Assembly (NCBI GenBank): GCA_036394575.1
Contig: DASWEY010000043.1
Coordinates: forward strand, 1-25,343
DNA: 25,343 bases
Direction: 5' to 3'
Origin: UKL13-2 sp036394575
GTDB taxonomy: Bacteria > Pseudomonadota > Gammaproteobacteria > Burkholderiales > Usitatibacteraceae
Made by a program: the position numbers and the translations under genes
Shown here: piece by piece, positions 14,989 through 22,361 of the stretch
How positions within the stretch are numbered: the first letter of the stretch is position 1
Layout: each line of letters starts with the position of its first letter
The notes under the pieces: generated by a model
What the model was told of the DNA's origin: nothing
What the model saw: the letters and a program-made list of their open reading frames with translations, nothing else
Database searches by the model: none

Positions 14989-16119
14989 ATGTCAAAAACA
15001 ATCGCGTTTCTCGCCGACGGCACCTGGAACGGCGTCAAGGTCGACAGCGACAAGGACGGCGTGCTGGAAAGCACCAATGTCCTCAAGCTGTACCACAACC
15101 TCGCCGGCGACGACACCATCGAATCGTTCACCCTCGCCGGTGAGGGCGAGCGCGTGGCGATGGATGCAGATCGCAATACCGTGCAGATCGCCAAATACCT
15201 GCACGGCGTCGGCGATTCGGATAACGCCATCATCAAACTGCTCGGCGGAGCCTTCGGCGCCGGCATCATCTCCCGTATCGTGCGCGGCTATACCTTCATC
15301 TCGCGCAACTATCAGCCGGGCGACAGGATCGTCATCGCCGGCTTCAGCCGCGGCGCCTACACCGCGCGCGCCCTCGGCGGCATGATCGCCAAGGCAGGAT
15401 TGATGGATTACGCCAAATTCAATTTCGCGGACAAGGAACAGGCCTATCAATGCGGCCTGTACGTTTGGGCTTATTACCGTGAGCGCCAGCAGAAAAATCT
15501 CGCCGAGCGTGCCGTCGATCTGGTATGGCGCAGGGTGCTCGGCATCGGCACCGAGGTCGGCCAGGAACAAATGATCCCGAATGTGCCGGTCGCGGCCATC
15601 GGCGTCTGGGACACGGTCGGTTCACTCGGTATTCCGGTGTATGACGCTACCGAGGACAAGCGCCTCGACCTGTTCCGTTTTGCCGACGCCGACTTGAGCG
15701 GCAAGGTGGCGCAGGGATTCCACGCCCTGGCCATCGACGAGCATCGCGCCGATTTCACGCCCACGCCCTGGAATGCGCGCAGCGGCATCGAGCAGGTCTG
15801 GTTTGCCGGAGCGCATGCCGATGTGGGTGGCGGCTATGAGGAAAGCGGCCTGTCCGATTTCGGCCTGGCGTGGATGGCGGACCGGCTCGGCACGGTCGGT
15901 CTGCAATACAAGGACCCGCTGCCGCTGCTGCCGGCCGGCGATGTCTCGGGCGAGCTGCATGACTCCTGGAATGCCCTGCCCTATAAACTCAAGCCGCCCT
16001 ATTTGCGGCCGATTGCACCGGATGCCAAGGTGCATCGCTCGGTGCAGCAACGCCGTGCGGCGCTTGCCGCGTATCAACCGGGCAATCTGGTCAATTGGGC
16101 GGGACAATACGTGCAGTAG
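14989..16119 (+). CDS. DUF2235 alpha/beta-hydrolase (Tle1-like lipase fold)
   Basis: This 376-residue protein matches the DUF2235 family. It opens with IAFLADGTWN (Asp10). The nucleophile elbow GFSRGAYTAR holds Ser120 in a G-x-S-x-G motif. Downstream are AIGVWDTVGSLGIP and the His-Asp segment WFAGAHADVGGGY. DUF2235 includes type VI secretion phospholipase effectors of the Tle1 group, but also many stand-alone cytoplasmic proteins of unknown substrate. No export signal is present, and no VgrG, PAAR, immunity or other secretion genes adjoin, so an effector role is not supported here. AAGGGG lies 6-7 bases before the ATG. The gene is followed by dispersed repeat copy C and the convergent iorB. 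Confidence 0.88.
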   Translation: MSKTIAFLADGTWNGVKVDSDKDGVLESTNVLKLYHNLAGDDTIESFTLAGEGERVAMDADRNTVQIAKYLHGVGDSDNAIIKLLGGAFGAGIISRIVRGYTFISRNYQPGDRIVIAGFSRGAYTARALGGMIAKAGLMDYAKFNFADKEQAYQCGLYVWAYYRERQQKNLAERAVDLVWRRVLGIGTEVGQEQMIPNVPVAAIGVWDTVGSLGIPVYDATEDKRLDLFRFADADLSGKVAQGFHALAIDEHRADFTPTPWNARSGIEQVWFAGAHADVGGGYEESGLSDFGLAWMADRLGTVGLQYKDPLPLLPAGDVSGELHDSWNALPYKLKPPYLRPIAPDAKVHRSVQQRRAALAAYQPGNLVNWAGQYVQ

Positions 16120-16138
16120 ACGTCCCGCACAAAATTAC

Positions 16139-16207
16139 AAACTCCAGCACTGGTGCGGATTTCCGGCCAAAAATGGCTGGAAATCCGCGCCAAATGGCGT
16201 TCTACGA
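16139..16207 (-). repeat. Dispersed 69-bp hairpin repeat, copy C
   Basis: Read on the minus strand, the element has head TCGTAGAACGCCATTT (16192-16207), a 40-nt hairpin with 17-nt arms (16175-16191 and 16152-16168) around loop ATTTTT (16169-16174), and tail AGTGCTGGAGTTT (16139-16151). Fifteen of 17 arm positions pair. It lies between DUF2235 (+) and iorB (-), which converge, and is the only recognisable structure in that gap. Confidence 0.88.
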
Positions 16208-16236
16208 TTTTTCCGCTGACGAATCAGACTTATGAA

Positions 16237-18420
16237 TCAAGCCTTCTTGAGATCGTGATTCTTCAGCGGCAGATCGCGGATGCGTTTTCCCGTTGCCGCA
16301 AAAATCGCATTCAACACCGCCGGCGCCGCCACCGCGATGGTCGGCTCGCCGACCCCGCCCCAGACAGGTCCACCTGAAGCAAGAATATGCGTTTCGACCT
16401 TGGGCATTTCATCCATGCGCAGCGGCTGGTAGTTGTGAAAATTGCTTTGCTCGATGCGCCCGTCCTTGATGGTGCATTCGCCATACAGTGCCGCCGACAG
16501 GCCGTAAACGAAGGAACCCTCGACCTGCGCCTCGATCTGCTGCGGGTTGACCGCATAGCCGGGATCGGTGGCGGCGACGATGCGATGGATTTTCACCACG
16601 CCCGCATCGCTGACCGACACGTCCGCGCAGGCTGCCACATAGCTGGCGAAGCCATGGGTTTGCGCGAGGCCGCGAAACACCCCCTTCGGTGCGGGTTTAT
16701 CATAGCCGGCTTTTTCGGCGGCCATGTTCAGCACCCCGAGCGCGCGCGGATTGGCCGTCAATAATTTGCGGCGCAGCGCCAGCGGATCCTGCCCGGTAGC
16801 AAAGGCGATTTCGTCGATGAACGATTCCATATAGATGGTGTTCTGGTTCAGGTTCACGCCGCGCCAGAAACCCACCGGCACATTCGGGTTGCGCATGGCG
16901 TGATCGACCAGGAAATTCGGGAAGCTGTACATCAATGAGGATTCCGGCCCCGGGGCATTGAGGCCCTGGAATACCACCGGGTCCTTGCCGTCCTTGATGT
17001 TCTGCGGCGCCACCCCGGCGAGGATCGACTGCCCAGCGATGCGCATATGCACAGCATTGATATTGCCATCGGCATCCAGCCCGGCAGTGAGCTTGCACTG
17101 CGTCACCGGGTGAAAGCGGCCCTGCGCCATGTCTTCTTCGCGCGTCCAGAGCATCTTGATCGGCGTGCCCGGCATCTGCTTGGCGATCAGCACCGCCTGC
17201 TTGATGTAATCGGTGGCGCCGCGCCGGCCGAAGCCGCCGCCGAGATGAATCTTGTACATCTCGCATTTCGCCAGGGGCAGACCAGCTGCTTCGGATGTCG
17301 CGGCCAAAGCGCCCTCACCGTTCTGCGTCGGCGCCCAGACTTCGCAGCGCTCCGGCGTCCAGCGCGCCGTGGCATTCATCACTTCCATGCAGGCATGGTT
17401 CTGGTGCGGATAGGAATACACCGCCTCGATCTTGCGCGTCGCAGTGGCAAGTGCAGCGGGCGCATCGCCGACCGTGTTGCCGACCACGGCATCGCTGGCG
17501 GTGAGACCGGCCTTCAGCACTTCCGCGAAAGCGGTGCTGGAGGCCTTGGCGGTCGGCCCCTCATCCCATTCGATCTTCAAGGATTCGAGTGCAGTCTTGG
17601 CACGCCACCAGGTATCGGCCACCACCGCCACCGCGCTGTCGCCGACGCGCAGCACTTTTTTCACACCGGGACGTTTCAAGGCGGCGCTGTCGTCGACGCT
17701 CCTGACCTTGCCGCCGAACACCGGGCTATCCTTGATCGCCGCATTCAGCATGCCCGGCAATTTCAGATCCATGCCATAGACCTGCTTGCCGGTGGTCTTG
17801 TCGACCGTATCGAGGCGCGCCAGACGCTTGCCGGCCAGCGTCCAGTCTTTCGGATCCTTGAGTTTGACATCGGCCGCTGCTGGGGGCGTCAGTTGCGCTG
17901 CGGCTTTGGCGACCTTGCCGTAAGAGGTGCTGCGCTTGCTGGGGCCATGACTGATGATGCTCTTGCTTACGCTGCATTCGGCGACCGGCACTTTCCATTC
18001 GTCGGCCGCGGCCTGCACCAGCATCATGCGCGCGGTGGCGCCGCCGACGCGCACATAGTTTTCCGAGCCGCGAATGCCCTGGCTGCCGCCAGTGCCGAAG
18101 CTGCCCCATGGACGATTGCGCGCGGCGCTCTGGCCGGGCGTCGGGTATTCGGTGGTGACGCGCGCCCAGTCACATTCGAGTTCCTCCGCCACCAGCTGCG
18201 CGAGGCCGGTGAGCGTGCCCTGCCCCATTTCGGAACGGGCGATGCGGATGATGACGGTGTCATCGAGCTTGACGACTACCCAGGCATTGATCTCGGGCGT
18301 CGCATCTGCCGGCGCGGTGGCGGCGTTGGCGAAGGGCACATGAAAACCGACCACCAGGCTGCCGGCAACGGCGGCGGAGCCCTGCAGGAATTGACGACGG
18401 GAAATGGCGAGCGAATTCAT
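16237..18420 (-). CDS. iorB: Isoquinoline 1-oxidoreductase-type molybdopterin subunit (IorB)
   Basis: This 727-residue large subunit belongs to a xanthine-oxidase-family molybdenum hydroxylase of the two-subunit IorAB type. A twin-arginine signal (ISRRQFLQG, residues 6-14) directs the folded complex to the periplasm. Cofactor features include HLGGGFGRRG and the C-terminal GGVGEPTIAVAAPAV, where Glu692 is the expected catalytic base. Such enzymes hydroxylate N-heterocycles or aldehydes with water as oxygen source, sending electrons through the IorA iron-sulfur clusters to an external acceptor. The real substrate is unknown, as the isoquinoline name is often applied broadly. The start codon overlaps the iorA stop by 4 bp (ATGA), indicating translational coupling. 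No FAD subunit, XdhC-like maturation factor or cytochrome gene adjoins. Confidence 0.9.
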   Translation of the reverse strand: MNSLAISRRQFLQGSAAVAGSLVVGFHVPFANAATAPADATPEINAWVVVKLDDTVIIRIARSEMGQGTLTGLAQLVAEELECDWARVTTEYPTPGQSAARNRPWGSFGTGGSQGIRGSENYVRVGGATARMMLVQAAADEWKVPVAECSVSKSIISHGPSKRSTSYGKVAKAAAQLTPPAAADVKLKDPKDWTLAGKRLARLDTVDKTTGKQVYGMDLKLPGMLNAAIKDSPVFGGKVRSVDDSAALKRPGVKKVLRVGDSAVAVVADTWWRAKTALESLKIEWDEGPTAKASSTAFAEVLKAGLTASDAVVGNTVGDAPAALATATRKIEAVYSYPHQNHACMEVMNATARWTPERCEVWAPTQNGEGALAATSEAAGLPLAKCEMYKIHLGGGFGRRGATDYIKQAVLIAKQMPGTPIKMLWTREEDMAQGRFHPVTQCKLTAGLDADGNINAVHMRIAGQSILAGVAPQNIKDGKDPVVFQGLNAPGPESSLMYSFPNFLVDHAMRNPNVPVGFWRGVNLNQNTIYMESFIDEIAFATGQDPLALRRKLLTANPRALGVLNMAAEKAGYDKPAPKGVFRGLAQTHGFASYVAACADVSVSDAGVVKIHRIVAATDPGYAVNPQQIEAQVEGSFVYGLSAALYGECTIKDGRIEQSNFHNYQPLRMDEMPKVETHILASGGPVWGGVGEPTIAVAAPAVLNAIFAATGKRIRDLPLKNHDLKKA

Positions 18421-18938
18421 ACGGTGCTCCCTTCAATATGAATGATGTCGTCGGCACCGGCTTTCTTGACGGCCTTGCCGCCTGCCGCCTGGGCCTGCGC
18501 CGCCGTCTTGATCGCAGCGCGCACCCGGTTGTAGGTGCCGCAGCGGCAGACATTGGTCATCGCCGCATCGATTTCGGCATCGCTCGGATTCGGCGTCGTT
18601 TTCAGCAGCGCGGTCGCGGCCATGATCATGCCCGACTGGCAAAAACCGCACTGCGGCACATCCAGCGCCACCCAGGCTTTTTGTACCGGATGCGAACCAT
18701 CTTTCGACAATCCTTCGATCGTGGTGATTTTCTGCGCGGGCTGAATGCTGGCAGCCGGGATCACGCAGCTGCGCGTCGCCACGCCGTCGATATGCACGGT
18801 GCAGGCGCCGCACAGCGCCATACCGCATCCGTATTTGGTGCCGGTCAGTCCGAGTTGCTCGCGCAGCACCCAGAGCAGGGGCGTATCCGCATCCGCCTGG
18901 TAATCCTGCATCTTGCCGTTGACATTCAGTTTTGCCAT
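18417..18938 (-). CDS. iorA: Isoquinoline 1-oxidoreductase-type 2Fe-2S subunit (IorA)
   Basis: This 173-residue small subunit has two [2Fe-2S] clusters. The N-terminal ferredoxin-like domain carries Cys38, Cys43, Cys46 and Cys58 (YGCGMALCGACTVHI). The C-terminal helical domain carries Cys97, Cys100, Cys131 and Cys133 (CGFCQSGM and VCRCGTYNR). It passes electrons from the molybdenum centre of IorB. It has no signal peptide and should travel through the Tat system with the folded IorB. A C-terminal extension after about residue 150 is Ala/Lys-rich. AGGGG lies about 7 bases before the ATG. It is first in a two-gene operon with iorB. Confidence 0.93.
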   Translation of the reverse strand: MAKLNVNGKMQDYQADADTPLLWVLREQLGLTGTKYGCGMALCGACTVHIDGVATRSCVIPAASIQPAQKITTIEGLSKDGSHPVQKAWVALDVPQCGFCQSGMIMAATALLKTTPNPSDAEIDAAMTNVCRCGTYNRVRAAIKTAAQAQAAGGKAVKKAGADDIIHIEGSTV

Positions 18939-19064
18939 GAAATTGCCCCTGAGGATGGAAAAGAGTGAGACGAGTTCTGGGATCGCCCGCGCGGCCGGAG
19001 GTTCACCGCTGCGGGAAAAAAAGCAATGAATCCGGTGGCAGCAATATTACAGCAGGCGCGAAAT

Positions 19065-19086
19065 CGGCGGCATGACCATGCCGCCG
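19065..19086. other. Perfect 10-bp inverted repeat
   Basis: CGGCGGCATG (19065-19074) and its exact reverse complement CATGCCGCCG (19077-19086) are separated by two bases. No T-run follows on either strand. It lies upstream of iorA and downstream of the charged-helix gene, and could be an operator or part of a 3' structure. Confidence 0.5.
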
Positions 19087-19122
19087 CCGACGTTTACGGC
19101 AAGCCGCGCAAAAAGCTGGCCG

Positions 19123-19181
19123 CAAAAAAGCCGGGCTCGAAAAACATCGCGACAGCTCCGCAATATTTTCCGAGCCCGGCT
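19123..19181 (-). terminator. Intrinsic terminator of the charged-helix secreted protein gene
   Basis: On the minus strand, perfect 11-bp arms (AGCCGGGCTCG, from 19171-19181, and CGAGCCCGGCT, from 19129-19139) flank a 31-nt loop and are followed by six T (complement of 19124-19129). It starts 20 bp after the gene's stop. The loop is longer than usual. Confidence 0.7.
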
Positions 19182-19200
19182 CCAGCCGGACCGCGCGGTG

Positions 19201-20607
19201 CTACTTTTTGGTGCCGCAGCCCGGCTGCGCATCCACCACGCGAATTTTCACATCCTTGACATTGCAGGCCGGCTTGGGCGAGATCGTGTAAGTGTCGCCA
19301 AAACAGCCGCCCATGCCGATAAAATTATCGGCCACGCCATCGATCACGACATTGCTACCGGGGCAGATCGCCTGGAAATGCACATCGATGCAACTGACCA
19401 CCTCCGGCCTGATTTTCGGCATGCTGCCGGTTGCGTAATACTTGCCCTCGCCCCCGAGGCAGGTCACGGCCACCAGCTTGACACCAGCGGCGACCTTTTT
19501 CAGGTACTCCTGCTCGGCTTGCTGCTGCTGCGCCTTTTCGGCGTCCTTGACAGCCTTGTCGGCGGCGAGTTTTTCCTCTCTTGTTTTCGGCGTTGTACTG
19601 CCGGCGGCGGTGCCCGCTGTCGCCCCTGCGGCCATCGCGGCACCCGTATTCGCGGTGGTTGAACCGCGATTGGTGGTCAGCGGCGTGGGACCGCCGGTAG
19701 CCGGACCCCAGTTCGGCGATGTGCCGGCCTTGCCCGTTGCGGACGCATCGCCTACAGTGCCGGCGCCGGGCATGCCACCCGATACCGGATTGGCACTGGC
19801 GCCCACCGTCGGCACCTGGCCATTCGGCCCGGCATAACGGCGATCGCCGTAGCCGCCCTTGCTGTCCGTGTTCGCCGTAGGTGCTGATGACTGCGGCGCC
19901 GGCAAACTGCCCTGCGGTGTCAGGCCTTGTTTGTTACGGTCGGCAATGGTGCCGTTGTATGGCGGCGATGGCGATTTCTTTTGCTCTGCCGGGGCGTTTG
20001 CACTGTTGGCCGTGGTCGGCGGCGAGGCGCTGTGTGGCGCAGGCAAGCTGCCTTGCGGCGTCAGCCTCTGTTTATTGCGATCGGCAATCGCGCCATTTTG
20101 CTGCAAGGTCGCGGCACGCTTCTGCTCTGCGGCCCGCTGCTCGGCTTCGCGGCGTCGTTGCTCCGCCGCTTGCTCTTCCTTGCGGCGTTGATCTGCCGCG
20201 CGGTTTTCGGTTTCGCGCCGATGTTGCTCGGCCACTTGTTCCTCCTTGCGCTTTTGTTCAGCGACCTCTTCCCTGCGTTTGCGTTCGGCGGCTTCATCCT
20301 TGCGCTTCTGCTCGGCGGCTTCGTCTTTGCGCTTTTGTTCAGCAGCAGCGTCCTCGCGACGTCGCTCCTCGGCGCGTTGACGCTGTTCTTCCTGACGATG
20401 CTGTTCTTCTTCGCGGCGGCGGCGCTCATCTTCCCGGCGCTGCTCCTCGCGACGTTGCGCTTCCTGGCGCGCGCGATCCGATGCGCTGTCGGCCAAGATG
20501 ATGCCGCCATCGGCAGCGTACCCCCCGTTCGCCAATGCCCGACTGTTAAACGCGGACATCCCTAGCAGGGCGATCAAGACGCCCACTATTCCTTTTGTCG
20601 TACTCAT
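19201..20607 (-). CDS. Secreted protein with long charged helix and six-Cys C-terminal domain
   Basis: I do not recognise a named family for this 468-residue protein. It has a signal peptide (cleavage probably after ALA, residue 26). Residues about 43-168 are almost only Arg, Glu, Lys, Gln, Asp and Ala, with phrases like AEQKRKDEA repeated; this predicts a stable single helix or TolA-like helical rod. Next is a Pro/Ser/Thr/Gly-rich linker containing a duplicated 24-residue module (171-194 and 218-241, core IADRNKQ.LTPQGSLPAP). A short charged helix (341-371) precedes a C-terminal domain (about 375-468) with six cysteines (383, 406, 415, 435, 448, 464), suiting three disulfides in the periplasm. 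GGAG lies about 8 bases before the ATG. A structural or envelope-spanning role is only inferred. Confidence 0.8.
   Translation of the reverse strand: MSTTKGIVGVLIALLGMSAFNSRALANGGYAADGGIILADSASDRARQEAQRREEQRREDERRRREEEQHRQEEQRQRAEERRREDAAAEQKRKDEAAEQKRKDEAAERKRREEVAEQKRKEEQVAEQHRRETENRAADQRRKEEQAAEQRRREAEQRAAEQKRAATLQQNGAIADRNKQRLTPQGSLPAPHSASPPTTANSANAPAEQKKSPSPPYNGTIADRNKQGLTPQGSLPAPQSSAPTANTDSKGGYGDRRYAGPNGQVPTVGASANPVSGGMPGAGTVGDASATGKAGTSPNWGPATGGPTPLTTNRGSTTANTGAAMAAGATAGTAAGSTTPKTREEKLAADKAVKDAEKAQQQQAEQEYLKKVAAGVKLVAVTCLGGEGKYYATGSMPKIRPEVVSCIDVHFQAICPGSNVVIDGVADNFIGMGGCFGDTYTISPKPACNVKDVKIRVVDAQPGCGTKK
19885..19956 (-). repeat. Coding duplication, second module of the linker
   Basis: This encodes residues 218-241 of the charged-helix protein and nearly repeats the module encoded at 20026-20097 (residues 171-194). 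Both read NG.IADRNKQ.LTPQGSLPAP. The DNA differs at several, mostly silent, positions, so the duplication is not recent or has been under protein-level selection. Confidence 0.75.
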
Positions 20608-20809
20608 TCAGAAGCTCCCGTTATTTTTTATACGCTGTCGCCGGACGATTTTTGGTCATGCGCCCGACATTCGTTTTTGTTGCGCTCGGTGCGTCGGGCT
20701 TGGGGCCCGCGGGAGAGATTAACTAATCTTTTGCTGCCGGGCAACCGGCTCGGCGGAACGGGACATGACGCGCGTCCAGGCGCCACCCCGCCATCTAGCT
20801 TGCCGCGCG

Positions 20810-21025
20810 CTATGCGGCCGACAACAATTCGTCCGCCGCGGCATTCAAGGTACGCGACAAGGCGCGCACCGGCACACCGGGATGCAGGGAATATTCGGCC
20901 ACCTCTTCCAGCCGCGTCAACAGTTCGTCGCACCAGTCGATATCGTCGGGGCGCGGCGCGGCCAGGGTGGCGTAAAGCGCTTCGACCTTGCGTTCGAGCG
21001 CAGGATTGTTGTTTGTCGGCATCAT
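20810..21025 (-). CDS. Small hypothetical protein (71 aa)
   Basis: I do not recognise this protein. It is acidic, predicted helical and lacks a signal peptide or membrane segment, so it should be cytoplasmic. Notable stretches are LERKVEALYATLAAPRPDDIDW and LLTRLEEVAEYSLHPGVPVRAL. The start is supported by AAGGA 4 bases before the first of two adjacent ATGs (21025 or 21022). It lies alone on the minus strand between the terminator of the ice-binding-like gene and the charged-helix gene, with about 200 bp on each side. Confidence 0.65.
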   Translation of the reverse strand: MMPTNNNPALERKVEALYATLAAPRPDDIDWCDELLTRLEEVAEYSLHPGVPVRALSRTLNAAADELLSAA

Positions 21026-21167
21026 GCAGTCCTTGCAGGGTTGGCAGCTGCTCGACGACCCGATCTGGTGCGGTCAAGTCAGCAGAAAGCATGCCGTAGT
21101 CTGCCGTGGACACGCTGCCGAAGCTGTGCGAATTGACACAGTTTGCAAGAATTGACAGTTCAATCCG

Positions 21168-21195
21168 CAAAAAAAGGACCCTTGCGGGTCCTTTT
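21168..21195 (-). terminator. Intrinsic terminator of the ice-binding-like gene
   Basis: Arms at 21172-21181 (AAAAGGACCC) and 21186-21195 (GGGTCCTTTT) pair perfectly around a 4-nt loop. On the minus strand the stem runs into a T-run given by the A-run at 21169-21175. It lies about 45 bp past the stop at 21238. Confidence 0.88.
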
Positions 21196-21237
21196 GGTGT
21201 TTCTTTGGCGTTTCCTACTGTTTGTGACGACAGACGG

Positions 21238-22075
21238 CTAGTTGCTGCCCTTGCGTCCCGGATTGCCCGGGGTGCCGCCATTTTCGTCGTTCGAACCATT
21301 GTGGTTGTTGGAATTGCCCGGATCGCAACCCTCAGCGCCGTTGCCGACACCCTGGTTGCATTTGCCATGATCGTTACCACCATTACCGCCGCCATGCAGG
21401 GCGCTGCAGCCGATGACGCTGGTGCCGGTAATGGTCATCGCAACACTGGCCAGGGCGCTGCCGGCGAAGGAACCGCCTGTCAAGGTGATCGAACCAATCG
21501 CCTCATTGCCGGCGAGGATACTGCCCTTGAAATTCGAGGTCGTCAGGGTCGCTGCGCCGCTGGGTGCCCAATAGACATTGCAAGGCTGCGCACCACCGGT
21601 CATTACCACCGAGAAATTTGGTGCCGGTGAGTGCGCCATTGACACGGAAAATCCATACGCCATTGGCCGGACCATCGAGCGTCAGGGTGCCGGTCTTGGC
21701 GACCGCATCCAGGCAATACACGCCCGGAGAAAGCGTGACGCCTGCCAATGTACCCGTCAGGGGAATGCAAGTCAGGTACTGAAATGAGGCATAGGTGGCG
21801 AGCATATCGGCGCGTGCTGCAGCGGCAGCAGCATCGGTGGCAGGCGGTACTGCGCCTGTAATCGTGCAGCCGGTGTTGGTATAGGGAACCGCGCTGCCCG
21901 GCGAGACACCGATATCGCCTACTACGGTGCCATCGGTGCAGGTGGCATTGCTGCCCGCCAGCACGGCAAACTGCGAGGCGGAACCGAGTGAAACGGCCGC
22001 AAAGGCCGGTACGGCAGCCAGCAAGACCGCGCTTGCCAGCAGGCCGTTCGAGAGAAACTTTTGCAAATTATTCAT
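21238..22075 (-). pseudogene. Ice-binding-like (DUF3494) secreted protein with a single-base frameshift
   Basis: Two overlapping frames together give one intact ice-binding-like protein of about 278 residues. The first frame starts at 22075 with a signal peptide (MNNLQKFLSNGLLASAVLLA, cleavage after AFA). It continues with FAVLAG, TVVGDIGVSPGS and the family's GVYCLDAVAKTGTLTLDG and NGVWIFRVNGAL. The match then moves to a second frame, VVMTGGAQPCNVYWAPSGAATL, TTSNFKGSILA and SITLTGGSFAGSALA. The switch lies at the AAATTT run (21614-21619), where one extra base explains it. DUF3494 proteins form a beta-helix that binds ice, or act as adhesins. The C-terminus adds a Gly/Asn-rich tail. AAGGAA precedes the ATG. 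Whether this is a true mutation or a sequence error cannot be decided here. Confidence 0.8.
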
Positions 22076-22361
22076 GGCGTATTTCCTTGGTAGGTATTTC
22101 CGAAGAAGTGGATTTCTCCGCGAGCGCAATTCCTGTGCGATGCACGGAAGCCCGATACATTGATGCATGGCGATTCATCGTTTACTGCGTCAGCGATATC
22201 CCGGAAAGTTATTCACGGATTCCACCAACCCGAGATCATCCATCGACAGATCCGTTTTAGGCCTTACGGCCCCGGCACACCGTGCGTTAGCACACTTAGG
22301 AGGCATTTTTTCCGCCGCGCTTGCTTCTCACAACCCACGCGATCATGCACAATTCCGGTAC

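Noticed and set aside
14989..16119. Calling the DUF2235 protein a type VI secretion effector
   Set aside because: The family includes such effectors, but no secretion, adaptor or immunity gene is visible nearby.
17047..18441. 464-residue open frame on the plus strand opposite iorB and iorA
   Set aside because: It lies antisense to two clearly recognisable genes, has a His/Arg-rich composition typical of a shadow frame in GC-rich DNA, and shows no motif.
20026..20490. CRISPR-like or satellite repeats suggested by the repetitive DNA of the charged-helix gene
   Set aside because: The repetition is explained by codons for a low-complexity Arg/Glu/Lys helix and a duplicated linker module. There are no regular repeats with unique spacers.
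21131..21164. Two direct AATTGACA repeats and a small inverted repeat ATTGA/TCAAT
   Set aside because: They resemble -35 boxes but have no matching -10, and no plus-strand gene follows. They are short enough to arise by chance.
21614..21619. Programmed +1 frameshift at TTT-C in the ice-binding-like gene
   Set aside because: A TTT-C slip site is possible in principle, but there is no stimulatory element I can point to and the protein has no known need for recoding. A mutation or sequence error is simpler.
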